A stretch of DNA of 64,000 nt from Thelonectria olida (lineage: Eukaryota > Ascomycota > Sordariomycetes > Hypocreales > Nectriaceae). The translations under genes and the position numbers were made by a program. Within the stretch, counting starts at the first letter, position 1, and each line of letters starts with the position of its first letter. The stretch covers positions 124,001 through 188,000 of the forward strand of contig JAGPYM010000014.1 in assembly GCA_020736575.1 (NCBI GenBank). The letters run 5' to 3'. The notes under the pieces are model-generated. The model saw only the letters and a program-made list of their open reading frames with translations, searched no databases and was not told the origin of the DNA. This document shows positions 41,713 through 53,540 of this stretch, piece after piece.

Positions 41713-42728
41713 TATGGGTGTGTTTTACAGCAATACATTGGAGGTACGCACTTATTATTCCAGAGAAAACAACTGTAGGGAACTCATCTACGCCTTTGCG
41801 CGAATTAAAGACGTGCGCGAGTATTCGATTGCCTCGAAATATGCAGACGCTCTTTCAGTTTCGGCTCCCCACACATCCTTCGGCCTTGCTCCAACAGCCC
41901 TCTTCTACATATGCGGCATGATGGTTGCTATGAGTGAATGTGCCTACTCGAAATATTGTCAATCACTGTGTACTGTATTGATCTATGCTTCTCTTCTGTC
42001 GTGGCCTCACGGTAAACGCGTGATTCGTTGGATGGCTTCTTCTTGAAGCTTTACCGGAGACGATCGACTGTGGCTGCTTGAAAACGGGGTGGGGATCTCG
42101 GCATGAAGAACCATCTCGATATCAGCGACAGCCATGAAGCCTGACAACTCTGCTTGTAAGCAAGGTATCCGGGGAGGCAGGCATACTGGAAGTTCACTAT
42201 CATCTGAGTCTATGAACTGTTGTCCCCGAGTCCGTACCTAAGGTAGGAGTGACGACGTTTTCCCAGACTCAGGGTCTTCGTAAGTTCTTACCCCCGCTTC
42301 AATCCCAATTCTTTCACCAGCCCGCTGTCGCAAGGTTGCCGCTCCGTCCTGGGCCGTACGCCCGCATGACCGTACTCAGCCGCTCAGCTCTGTGGATATT
42401 TCAAGCTCTTGGGCTGGCGGGATGGCCAGTTAAGTTTTGTTTTCAAAACAGCTTTTCCTAATCTGCTTCTACCTGCAGCAAACACTGCAGCCACTTCGCT
42501 AGCACCGAGCTCCTTCGCGAGATGCGCCAAGTGTGTGTAGCCACCATTTGTGGAGAGAGGCTGGATTTTTCAGTAATATATATTCTTGGTCGTTGGTCTC
42601 ATAGTGCAAATGCCCATCACCGTCCCGGCTGGGTATGATATACGGATCAATCATCATCTGCCGGTTTCATAACCTGGCCTTTCCGCCCCGTGTTGTCAAT
42701 TACTTGCCATATTACTCTGGTAATCGAA
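41713..42728. other. Intergenic region
   Basis: About 1 kb without a supported gene. A plus-strand frame at 41740-42046 overlaps the 3' flank of the dioxygenase and has no family resemblance. A TATATATTC string near 42577 may belong to the promoter of the NTPase-nuclease gene. Confidence 0.45.
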
Positions 42729-45700
42729 ATGGCAAATCAGGCTGAGCCCCCAAGTTCCTCAGACGGCGACTTGGAGGAGTATATCAAGTTATGCAAACAA
42801 GAATTCATCGACAATTCCGGGATCGAGTTCACGAGCCTCGGTGACTCTAATCCAACGGTGGATTTCACCTCCACAAAGAGGTGGACGTACGGTGAGCTGA
42901 GAGCCAACCTCTTGCACCTTGTTTATGCGATAGGTTGGCTAACAAAATTGACCTGGTAAACAAAACGCTTAATCCGGACTCTAGCTGTTCACAGGCTATT
43001 TGATAGATGCAGGGATACCCGGCCGCATCGTTTCTGTTTGCTGCTGGAACTACACTACGACGATCCTGATCATCTAATCCGACAAATGCACAGTGCTTTT
43101 AAGATGAGTACATATAGGGAGAGTTACGGCGAAAAATATCCCTTTTCATTTGACAGGCGCGAAGCGCTCGAAGAACTTCATCGGAAATTTCCCGATTCGT
43201 TGGCCAGTTCCCTTCTCCTGCCACAATACCGCCAATTTCTCGAAGAGTGTTTTCCGATTCAAGCAGGGGATTGGGTCACTTTTGAAAGGCTCGCCATGGA
43301 GACGTCGTACTTTGTGCAGACGAGACTGCAGAGTGAGCCTGAGTCTGGCGCATTTCGACAATTTATGGAAAAACGCATACCCATTCACAGACTACACGAC
43401 TGTGCCAAAGGGTGCACGCCCTTCGCAATCGGGTTACGCTGGATCTTCTACGATCGACTGGAAGACTTCCAAAACCTCCTCAGTGCGCCAATCGGTCGGT
43501 ACATAGACGGATGTGACAGCATCATACCAACAAGATACGTTGCCAAGTCTGGTATTCAGGAACGATTCGGAGAACTATTCGACGACGCCAGTCTCCAATT
43601 CGTCTTTGCTCCTTCCGGCTCGGGTAAAACGACGTCTATCCTTCACAAGTTTTCCCACCAGTATGGATACTACATGGTCTCTTCTGCACTTCGCGCAGGA
43701 AACGTGGGCCAGAACATTATGGACCCAAAGATCCTCGAAGGAGCTTCAAGAGACACTTACGAGCTATTTCAGATGCTAAAGTGGATCGAACCTTTACTTG
43801 AGCCTTACGAAGAGAAAGTCGCCTGGACTTCTAGTCTTTGCCAAGCATGGTGGGCCAATATCTTGGACGCACGCCACAGAGTATACAGCTCGTTTCGCCA
43901 AACGGGAGGCCCTGAATCGTCCGAAAAGCGGTGGCTTTCTTTTCAACTCAGCTGTGGTAAATGGGATCCCTTCTTGCAAGTCTTCCGACTGTTGTCTCTA
44001 TCCATGTCAAGCGAGCCGGATGAAGGTTTGCAGCTATTTGACCCGGACCCGTGGAGCGATGATCCACATCCGGATCCTGATAAATTCATGGTGGTGGATT
44101 GGGTCTGTATCGATGAAGCACAAGAGGACTTGCGGTATAGTCTAGGCGGAGGCAAGAGAGAGCAGGACACCATATTTGCTAATGCTCTGGTATCGTGGTC
44201 TAACCACGCCAAAATCACCGACTCTGCGCCTGGATACTTTCGGCAAGCAATTTTCGCGGGAACGTCCTTCAACATATCCAAAGCTCAAGAGCTTCGAGCC
44301 AGCATGGCGGAAGACATAGGACCTTGGCACCCTTTCTTCAACGATCGATCCTACAGATCAGTCGGAAACTTTCCACTCATCATGAAAGAGGCCGATACGA
44401 AAAAAGTGCTGAGTGCTCGAGGCCTCAAACCACCAGTTCTGGATATGGCAGCCAAACACGCCCACTCTCTCTGGGGAAGGATCAAGTGGACTGCCATGTT
44501 CGCTGACAAGATCTTGGAAGAACCGGGAGGCTGCAATTTAAGCGATAATACAGTACGCGGCCTGGCAAAGGGGACGTATGATACTGTGATAATTCATCTG
44601 ATGGACAGATTACGGGCCGTTCAGCAGCGAGGAGACGGGGCGGAGCTCTTAAACAAACTCTTGGAGGCGGCGATCTCGGCAGACATTCGAGATTCGGCTC
44701 ATGTGTTCTACCAGGAAAGCGACATGGAACTCGTCCATCAGGGTTTTGCGACAGTGACCTCCAAGATTAGTCAATTGGTGACCGACTTAGCCACGAATTT
44801 CACCATCGTCAGCAGGAGAAATGATCGGGCATCAGCTTGTCGTAAGACGAATCGTCCTCTCAACGATACCATCATCGATGAGACCGAAGATGCCCTGATA
44901 TATCTGCTGGCCAAAGCAGCTCAAGGCGACTTGACGATTGACGGCGTCCAACTCAATAGGCTCACGCCCAAGATGGTAAAGAAAGGCTTTACTGTTGTCG
45001 ACATCATGATGGCTACCTTGCCGGAAGGTGGTAGGAAGGCCTTTGCAGCGGCTCAGAGTGCGAAGAAAACAAGACACGATGCGCTGAAAAAGACTCTCTC
45101 TTCGCATCACCTTGAGATCGTCACGGAGGGCGAGAATACGAAGTGGACGCGGCTTTCCGTCAGGCTAAAGCCGGATGAGTCAATGGAAGTGAACACCATT
45201 CACGAACTACCAAAAGAGCTGATGAAGAACAGGTTTTGTATCACCAGCATGGTATCTCGCGACCTTGACAAGTTAATGCAGAATGAGTTCACCTTTACGG
45301 TCGCGGATCTTACACTCAACGCCCAGATCAATGAGCGTGTGGTTATTGACGCCATCATTCGCTTCTTTCTGGGCAACCGCCTTGAGGAAGAACTTATCCA
45401 TTCCATCATAGGGGCTTCAAGCCGCACTGGTCTTGGCCATCCTGCGGAGTATTTCATGGCGGTAGTGAGTTCTGTCTTGTTGATCTTATTCCACCTTTGC
45501 ATGGGCTTTGAAAACAAATAGACGAGTACTGATGATCTTTTTACAATCTATAGCAACTGCGTCAGTTCTTTACCGATTCTCCTCTTAGTTCCACCGCCTC
45601 CTTGCATGGGGGAGGTCAACTCCAGGAGGAGTGGAAAGAGAGACGCCGACGCGTCTTGGTCAGCCTTGGCCAGGCTCAGAACGGTCAGGGGCAAAGGATT

Positions 45701-46568
45701 CACGGCCTCGAAGATTCCACACTTATAACTGGCCTCCAAACGGTGAAGAAGTCTGACAAAACATTCCCGCAGTGGACTTCTTTATTGAAGAGATGGCTGG
45801 AGGATATCGAAAACAGCCGTCAGCCTTGCGCAAGCTTCCTCATGCCGCATAACGATTTTGGCCCCGACCTCATCTTTGCGCTACGTAGGAAAGATAAGAG
45901 CCCCATTCTTTGCAGTATCCAGGTAAGCGAAGCATGAACCCAGCCCTGACATACGCTTACGTCTCTTTCTCTGCTTTCAGTCCAAGCTGGGAGGCGGTGG
46001 CTCCGATGCCGTGCCGAAATCCTCGTTATCATGGGCGTGCGTGGGTAGACGAAAGGAAATAGAGGAGAAGAAGAAAAGGCACGACGCTGAAAAGGAGACA
46101 TTGAAACGTTTCACAGAAGATCTGAAAGGTTGGCAAGAAGAGCCCTCATTGGTCCCGTTGAAGGCTTTCATCAAGGGACAGCTTGATGAGACCCAGATGC
46201 GTATTAACAAGAACGAGGATACAATCCAGTCAAACTGGAAGCAAAGGGAAAAGTTGGGGGCGTTAGAGGATAGGCTACTGGGGGGTGATCATAAGTGGAA
46301 GGACGAGTCTAAGCTGAGTTTGCTCATCAAAGCTGGGAGAGACGCGGCAGTGGCAACAGGCGAATATGGCAAGGAGGGCAAGGAGGGCAAAAATGGAAAG
46401 AAAATCAAGAAGAGTAATGAGGTCAAAGCAGATCAAGAGGACAAGGAGGCCAGGCCCGAAACGGGTTGCAATGAGGCGCACGAGTACTTCAGCGTTATCG
46501 GTCGGGAACCTGCGGAGGCCCTTTTCGGTAGAGCCTTTACTGGACTTTTGCAGGCTCTTAAGGACTAA
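42729..46568 (+). CDS. Crinkler-like P-loop NTPase with PD-(D/E)XK nuclease tail
   Basis: Four exons (42729-42891, 42985-45464, 45554-45922, 45981-46568) join in phase to 1199 aa. Walker A is APSGSGKTTS at 263-272, and a Walker B-like VDWVCIDEAQED lies near 425-436, so residues about 200-800 form one large P-loop NTPase unit. The C-terminal part has HNDFGPDLIF with Asp986 and CSIQ-SK with Gln1004 and Lys1006, the D...QxK pattern of PD-(D/E)XK nucleases of the restriction-endonuclease fold. The third intron falls exactly between Q1004 and S1005. A lysine-rich tail (EGKNGKKIKKSN) follows. This NTPase-plus-nuclease layout is described for Crinkler-type proteins of fungi and oomycetes. The first 60 residues could correspond to a header domain but do not show the classical ubiquitin-like LFLAK/HVLVVVP words. 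The first intron is the weakest junction. It may act as a nuclear or secreted toxin-like effector or in inter-strain conflict; this is inferred. Confidence 0.75.
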
Positions 46569-46714
46569 TAGCATTTTCGGTTCGGGCTTCATCTTCTTCA
46601 AATGCGTCAAGGTTTAGACGACGAACTGGAGCGTTGTAGATGGGCATGCGGATTAGCTCCTGGTTGAACTCGGATCAGAAAGCTCGTTATGTATAGAGAG
46701 AAATAGAGACATTT

Positions 46715-46798
46715 GAGATAACTATAAAAAGCAACTTCATTGATATTAGGTCATTGGAGATAACTATGAAAAGGAACTTCATTGATATTAGGTCATCG
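46715..46798. repeat. Two 42-bp tandem copies between convergent genes
   Basis: The unit begins GAGATAACTAT and ends AGGTCATTG or AGGTCATCG. Copy 1 spans 46715-46756 and copy 2 spans 46757-46798, with three base differences. It ends three bases before the stop of the ToxD-like gene, so it lies in that gene's 3' untranslated region and in the flank of the NTPase-nuclease gene. Confidence 0.9.
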
Positions 46799-46801
46799 CA
46801 T

Positions 46802-47875
46802 CTAAGCCGGCATTTTCACGACCAGCTTGCCCCCAGAAACAGTGCCCGCTCGCAGCTTGTTCAGTCCTTCCAAGATCCCCTCAAAGCCTTCCTTCTGCTC
46901 AGTAGTCGGTATCGGTTTCAAGACTTTTGTGAGCTTCGGCAAGTCTTTGCAGAAGCGAGCTAGACCTTCACGATCCGCTGGCTTGGCCTCAAATTTAGGT
47001 CCAATAGGCGGCAGCCATTGAAAGGCGTGCCCAAACACCGTGTATGCCATGACCAGCTCGTATGTCACGCCAGGAACTTTTGACTTGCCATTTGGCAGGA
47101 GGGTGATTACCTTGCCGCCGCTCTGCCTGAGCACTTCAGCACAGATGGCGGTCGACTTGCCCTCGGAAAAGCAGTCGACCGCCTTGGACATGTTGGGGTA
47201 TTCCTTGACCACATCGGCCGCCACCGTGTCTGACCGATAGTCAAACACGGCGTCGGCACCGTATCTCTTGACCACGTCAAAGGAACGCGGCGAGGCCGTA
47301 GTGACGACAGTATACCCAGCTGCTTTTGCGAGCTGGATGTGGAATAGCCCAGCGCTAGTGGCGCCAGCGTAAATGAAGATGGCCTCATCGCGAGGGGTTG
47401 GGCGGTCGCCACTGACAAAAGGGATGCCGTGTCGAAGATTCAATGATAGCATGGCCGTCACCGCCGAGACGCCGTAAGTAGTAGCGTCCGTGTCGCTTAT
47501 GTCGTCCGGGATCTTCCACGCCAAATCGGCATCGACCTTGACGTACTCGGCGAAGGTCCCCCTATCTGGGAACAAGCCCCCGTGTACGCCGCCGGCGACG
47601 CGATCGCCAGGTTTCCATGACGTAGTTGCGCTGCCAACCTCATGGACCACGCCGGCGTAGTCACAGCCTATAATGGAATGCGGAGGCGAGATGCCATCTA
47701 GGTGCTTGAAGTCGGTAGGGTTGAGGGCGACAGCCTTGACTTTGACGAGGATCTCGTTGGGCGAAATGGTAGGAATGGGAATGTCTTGCACTCGGCCGCC
47801 CTGGCCAATGGCTTTACCACGGACGAGGTTGAGGACCCGAGTGGCAAGGTATCGGTTGGCAACGAGGGCTTTCAT
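46802..47875 (-). CDS. ToxD-like zinc-type (MDR) oxidoreductase
   Basis: An intronless 357-aa medium-chain dehydrogenase/reductase. The GroES-like half has VKVKAVALNPTDFKHLD and IIGCDYAGVVHEVGS. The NADPH-binding half has YAGATSAGLFHIQLAKAAGY. The catalytic zinc cysteines and structural-zinc loop of alcohol dehydrogenases are absent, as in zinc-independent enoyl reductases of the ToxD/LovC type. Members are trans-acting enoyl reductases for polyketide synthases or reduce small enones or quinones. No polyketide synthase is present in the window, so a stand-alone reductase role is at least as likely. It is divergent from a Zn2Cys6 regulator 1.04 kb away, which might control it. Cytosolic; no signal peptide. 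Confidence 0.88.
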   Translation of the reverse strand: MKALVANRYLATRVLNLVRGKAIGQGGRVQDIPIPTISPNEILVKVKAVALNPTDFKHLDGISPPHSIIGCDYAGVVHEVGSATTSWKPGDRVAGGVHGGLFPDRGTFAEYVKVDADLAWKIPDDISDTDATTYGVSAVTAMLSLNLRHGIPFVSGDRPTPRDEAIFIYAGATSAGLFHIQLAKAAGYTVVTTASPRSFDVVKRYGADAVFDYRSDTVAADVVKEYPNMSKAVDCFSEGKSTAICAEVLRQSGGKVITLLPNGKSKVPGVTYELVMAYTVFGHAFQWLPPIGPKFEAKPADREGLARFCKDLPKLTKVLKPIPTTEQKEGFEGILEGLNKLRAGTVSGGKLVVKMPA

Positions 47876-48919
47876 GTTGTAGGTTGTACGTGTGTGATAT
47901 GATGGGTTCAGAGATGATGAGAGATGTACGGACAGAAGGAGAAAGTGAGAGGCGAAGGCGATAATTAATAGTCCAGCCGCCTTAACTTATCAAACATGGC
48001 CGCATCAGAGACTGTTTCCAATTCCGAGGAGCAACTATTTCGCCGGCCCCGTGAATTAGGTTCGTACCAGGGATTGGAATTATGTAAGTCGCCCGGATCT
48101 AACCCCGCGGGTTCGGCGCCGCCGCGGAGTTGACCGAATTTGGGCGCTTTCCGAATTGTTGATGGCATCGCCCCATCTACCTACCCTGCATTTTGCACGC
48201 ATAAAACACGCGACAATTGCGCATTCAATCAACGTCAGGTAAATTGATCAGCATACCATGATGAAGCTCTCAGGCCAAATCCCGTTGCATCATGACCGTG
48301 CGACTCCTCTCGCCAGAATCGAGGATCGACACCAGTGTCGTAGACTCTACAGTCGCACCCAGTGTGACATGGATATCCTTACTTGACTTTCACGGAGTTT
48401 GCGTCGGTAGGCGCTTGCTCTAAGGCTCGAAGTAGGCAGCACGCGATGTGTCAATAACGGCCCTGGCTAGGCCACGCAGATGCATCGTCGACAACGTCTG
48501 AGTTCATGATCAGTTTGTAAGTCGTCCAGTCTTCAGTCTTATTAGGAGTATATGGATCTCAGGTAGAGACGTTGATCATCATCGTTGACAATCAGAATAG
48601 AGTGATGATTCTTCCGTGATTGGCGGAAAGTAGTGGAGCGCTTCTTGTCTGCCCGGCACTCGAGAGGCGAGGGATGGGCGTGACATGCCGGGACATGGCG
48701 ATAGCGCCACGTCCAATTGGAGATGTCTGAGAAAGCTGACTACCGCAGTGGGAGGTTGGATATCTACGTCAGAGCTGACCAACCTGAACTGCGTTAAGGC
48801 CGGCTTGCTTGGTTGCCAGGTTCACCTAGAGCCAACGCCGGCGGGGGCTCATCCGGTTCCTTTTTCCCCGCACTCAAATATCCGGGGTAGCCTCGATAAC
48901 CGCGGAGTTCATGTTGCAA
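47876..48919. other. Divergent promoter region, reductase and regulator
   Basis: About 1 kb with no supported gene. The GC-rich stretch with GGTTCG near 48059 and 48112 was checked for a tRNA; no cloverleaf could be drawn. It should contain the promoters of the ToxD-like gene and of the Zn2Cys6 gene. Confidence 0.45.
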
Positions 48920-51280
48920 ATGGCGACACAGGTCCAGCAGCCAAAGATGGCCAACCTGAGGAAGAGGCGCTTCCCGTACACGGCTGTTGCATGGTACGAC
49001 ATCCATGCCTGACTTTGAGCGAGGCTCTCGCGTGAGGAGTCCCTACTGATGCAGAAATGTCGGCAGTGAAAAGTGCCAACGCCGCAAGATCAAGTGCAGC
49101 GGAGAAAATCCCTGCAAAGGGTGCCGCGACAGCGAACATGAGTGCGTGTACCTACGCTCCACTAGATTCCGATCATCCCGTCGTTTGTCGTAAGTTGCTC
49201 ATGGGCTCGATTCTCATCTCTTGACAGAGCCTCTTCTATTCTGACATACTAACCCCGTCCTAGCAACGGAGCCAGTACCCAAGGCTCCGAGGAAACGGTA
49301 GACAAAGAGCAATGGCAGTCAGCCTCCGTCACGGTAGACCCAGCCCCCGGGGTCCGGGTGAGCGAACCGGCAGCTCCATCCCTCTCAGATCGACTTGGTG
49401 ATTCTGATTATTACATTCGACTTGCCGAAAAACGTCTCACTGCCCTCAGTCCCGAACAAGCCAGTGCGCCGCGACAGAAACGACGGAAAACGTCAATAGG
49501 GTCTGACATGTTACAAGACATGATTAATCGCCGCGGAAACCCAGGGGCAGTTCTTGCATGCCTTGACGTCGACCACTGGGCTGAGGTCTTGTCCATCTAT
49601 GAAGACGAAATTGGCTTGCAATATCCTTACCTTGACGTTGAAAATCTGAAGCGGAGAATCAGATTGGCAAAACAAGAGACGTTTGGCAAGGAGACCTCAA
49701 GGGCCCGAGGGAGCGAAAGAATCGAGGATTTGGCCCTCATGGTTCACGCCATCGTGTCTATTCTCGCAGACTCTGCTGCAGGCGATGTAGTGAACGCATT
49801 GGCCGAAGAAATCTTCACAACCGTCACGGGCAGGGCGCAACTGAATGGCGCCGACAAGGATGATTTATCACTACTCATTCTCAGCGTATGGCCGTTTTCT
49901 CACACGTTCAAAGCGACCCTCATTCTAACATAACCTCTAGAGCACTTACTTCTTCTTAACCGACAGGGAGATTCGAGCCTGGAGAGGGATAAGTGTCGTC
50001 ATGCGCCTCATTCAAGAACTGAGCTGTCGCAGTTCTATGGATGACACTCAGTCGACTTCACCCCAACTCGCAGAAATAGGCGAAAAGATGTACTGGTCGG
50101 CGTATACTCTCGATCGACGATGGAGCTTTGGCACAGGAATGCCATTCGCTATTCAGGATTCAGATATACGCCAGCACGCTAGTTTCCCGGTATGACTATG
50201 TATCATGCTCTTCCTCAACACCCTTACTAACTAAACGCCCAGGACGACTCGCTGTCGAGTGCATACTTGAAGAATATGATTTCGTATTGCAACATCGCAT
50301 CCGAGGTTCGCAGATCGGTCTTGGATTCCTCCGTCCAACAACCTACAGTATCCGAGTCAACTCGAGACTTTCTCAACTTTAGACTGCTCCAATGGCAGCG
50401 CAATCTGCCTCCAAGACTCCAGTTCGGCGGCATTGAGGACAAACTCGACGAATCCAAGGAGACGCGCGGGGAGTACAAGCTTCGCCTCATGCTCTACCTC
50501 AGAGCGAACCAGATGCGCACGCTAATCTTTCGGAAACTCGCCGTGCAAGCTGAGAAGCACAGCTTTAGCCCGTCGAGTGCAAATGTCATGGCCGATGTCG
50601 CCCAGGATACTCTCCGCATTCTCATTAGGTTGGCAAGAGAGACGACTATTTACCACGCTCAACACAAGGCGTTTAACCACTTCCTAGAGACGGCTTTGTC
50701 GTCTCTTCTCCTCATCATGTGCTGTGAAGGGGCTGCGCCAACTGTATTTTGCCTTGAAGATGTCGTTGCTGCCATTGAGCTTGTCCAGCAATTATCGACA
50801 CAGTCACCCATTACGCGGAGGCTGGGTGATAAGTTGCAAGGTATCCAAGATGTGGTGAGAAACATTCAGTCACAAAGACAAGAGCAAAGGCAGTCGTCGT
50901 TAAGGGCAACGAGCGCCCAGGACTCGGGAAGTCTCAGTTCAACCAAACCGAGGTCAAATGACGCGGCTGAAGAAAACACATCACAAGCACGCGAAGAGCA
51001 AACTTCTCGGCATGGAGATGCATCTGAAGTCATTGAGACGGCTGTCCTGGGCAACGATCAACCAGCCACCACGCAGCCCAGTACTATGGGTTTTGCCCCA
51101 TCTCACAACGGCTCTTACCTGGACTCTTTTACTCCGACGGCCGGCCAGCTGGATCTTACTACATCCATCGACCAAGGTTTTGACCTGGCTCAGGCGGCTC
51201 AGTTTTTGGATGACAACCGGCTTTTGCAGTTCCCAGAGTTGGGGGACATTTTGCGAGACTACGATTACTTTGGTTTTTAA
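48920..51280 (+). CDS. Zn2Cys6 transcription factor 1
   Basis: Five exons (48920-48993, 49067-49189, 49264-49885, 49941-50189, 50243-51280) join in phase to 701 aa. The zinc cluster near residues 25-52 reads C-x2-C-x6-C-x5-C-x2-C-x6-C (CEKCQRRKIKC, then CKGCRDSEHEC). The first intron splits the codon of the first cysteine; without it the motif is lost, which fixes the start and first junction. A middle-homology region of the fungal-specific factor type follows, with MRLIQELSCR, MYWSAYTLDRRWSFGTGMPFAI and an aromatic-rich C-terminal acidic tail (FPELGDILRDYDYFGF) as a likely activation segment. It is a nuclear DNA-binding protein recognising CGG-type sites. It is divergent from the ToxD-like reductase and convergent with a second Zn2Cys6 gene. 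The target genes are not known. Confidence 0.9.
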
Positions 51281-51440
51281 TCATCCATTCCAGCCCATGT
51301 TAATCTATGATATCTCTGTGGCAGCATTAGTGCGGCGTAAATATCTACATAATTACAAAGTTTTCAAATCGCCCGCAACGTCATGCCTGTAAACTATTGT
51401 ACACACGCCATTACTCGTATACATGTAGCAACTCCTACCC

Positions 51441-53540
51441 TTAAACGATGGACAAGTTGCTTGGATCGAATTGGAAGTCCTCCAACAAGGTCCTCCAATC
51501 CAGAAGTCCTTGGGACGCGTGAGGATCCTGCTCTCCGTTCCCATCTGCGCTCTTCCAAAGAGTAAGTCCCAGACCATCGTCGACATCTTGTGGTGTCAAC
51601 GGCGCACCAGTAGCCGAGGCCTCATTGGCCTTCTTCGTAGCCTCCACGATAGCCGTCGCTTTCGCCTTGAGCGCCATTATGACCACCCACTTGGACTCGT
51701 GGGGAGCTCCATCGTCCAGCTTTCGACCTTTGTCTAGATGAGACTCGACCGCGGCCAGTGCTCGATCCGCCTGAGGATCGTGTGGCCGCACGCAGAGATA
51801 CCACACAATATACAGCATCATCTGGAATTGACGATACGCATGCATGGACCATCGATACGGTCGGAGGAGCTCGTCAGACCAGAGAAGGTCGGCGGCTTCG
51901 AGAACGCTCACGGCCTCGAAGAAGTACTCTTCGGCAGCTAGATTCTGCGGGTCATCTTCAATAGCATAGTTCATCGCATCTCTCTGCCGAGATACGAGGT
52001 CGAGTTTCGTAAGAATGAACTTGGAAACGCCCGCAGCCATGCGTTGTGGCGGCACGACAGTGTTGCATCGCGAGAGCATGTCACTCAGCTTGTCCGCGGC
52101 CTCTTTCACGATACGTGCTCGAAATGGCTCTCTATTTGCACCTGTGGGCGAACCAGCATGGAGCAGCTGGCTCCACGCGCGCGCAATCTCGATGTTGACC
52201 AGAACCAGCGTCATCTTGGTGTAGCCGAGACGGGGAGCTGGCAATTCCTTCATCTCTGGGTAAAGATCGCCGTCTTCGACGTTCAGAGGCAGATCGACCC
52301 CGACAATCAAGTTGTGATCTGAGATGTTTTGCAGGCCGTAATCTTCGGCTGCTCGGCCGTCTAGAGACAATAACCGCCACCATAGGCGACGTCGGATCTC
52401 CGACTCGAAAGGTGAGAGATTCAGCACTTTCCCGTCTCTGTGAAGACCAATGGACTGCGCAGCTCGAATAACGAGACCATTCAACGTCCAAATGCCTCGT
52501 CCGGTATTGTGAACTCGTAAAGCAACCTAAGGCGTGCCGATTAGTACCTCATCTAATCACTTCTTGGGCTCCTCACGTACCATGTAGATTGTCAAAGCCT
52601 GTAACGAGACGACGGTTGGGCTCTCCAGGAACTCACTGAGCGCAAGTGCCTGCTCCAAGCCATGCTTGAAGCGGTGCAGCCTCTCGTGCAGCTCCGCTTT
52701 TGAGATGCCTAGCACATCTGAAGAGTCCAGGGCAAGAGTCGCCGCATAGTAGATGGAAAAGCATAATGCCAACGTCTCAGTCGATGCCTTACTCGGATCG
52801 TCTATGGCCGTGTAAATGGTGATTTCGTCCGTGGGAATATGCAAAACTTTGGAGCTCGGGTCTATACATTCTACATACGTTCCCCATAGCTTGGTTGCCG
52901 TGGCTTTGGGGGGGAGGTAGTTGGTCAAAGGCTCATCGAGACATTTGCTGGACAAGATGCCCATGGCATTGAATGGAGACGAAGCAGGTATGTGCAAGGA
53001 TTGACTCTTTGGCGTTGATAACACTGACCGGACATCATGCTCCTAATGCAAGCCAGTTAGATATGACAGGATGCCAGTTGGCATGCAACATACATGTTCA
53101 ATGACACGAGAGAGCAAGACTTCGTTGAAATACGTGCTGGATGAGCCTTTTTTCAGCAGAACCTCTTCTTGGTTCTGATTCTGATTATTGTCACCATCGT
53201 CGGAGCCGATGGGCGGTGCTGACTGCTCAATAGACGGCGATGCTGTGCAGCCTGTGCTCAATGACGGAGCGCGGATGCTCAATTGGACTTCATGCTCCCT
53301 CGACACGGCAATGAGCGTCTTTTCCAATTCCGTGATGCGGCTTGCGACGTCTGTGATTGTCGTCTTGCGCACACGACGAACAGGCGGTCCTACTGTTGGA
53401 TAGAAACAAGAGTATCCGCCGCGTGCACATTGCGAACACGGCGACTGTTTGTCGCAGCGGACTTTGCGACGATGACATATCACACAGGACCGCTCCACCC
53501 GGCGACCGGCCGCCGATGGAGAACGTGAGTGGTCAGACAT
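51441..53540 (-). CDS. Zn2Cys6 transcription factor 2
   Basis: Three minus-strand exons (53540-53094, 53042-52581, 52526-51441) join in phase to 664 aa. The zinc cluster at residues 19-46 is C-x2-C-x6-C-x5-C-x2-C-x6-C (CVICHRRKVRC, CSQCARGGYSC). A linker with PPVRRVRKTT and a short dimerisation helix (ASRITELEKTLIAVSRE) follow. The fungal-specific transcription factor domain is clear: RAAQSIGLHRDG, then FESEIRRRLWWRLLSLDGRAAEDYG and DLPLNVEDGDL. It acts in the nucleus. Its start is 1.24 kb from the divergent MFS transporter gene, and it converges on the other regulator with a 160-bp gap. Joint control of the four-gene set is possible but inferred. Confidence 0.92.

Noticed and set aside
42892..42993. 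Alternative first intron of the NTPase-nuclease gene (39 bp, donor near 42955)
   Set aside because: It is very short and has a weaker donor; the 93-bp intron with donor GTGAGC keeps phase and gives a more natural protein, although the choice is not certain.
48050..48125. Possible tRNA (GGTTCG strings)
   Set aside because: No acceptor stem or anticodon arm can be paired at the right distances.
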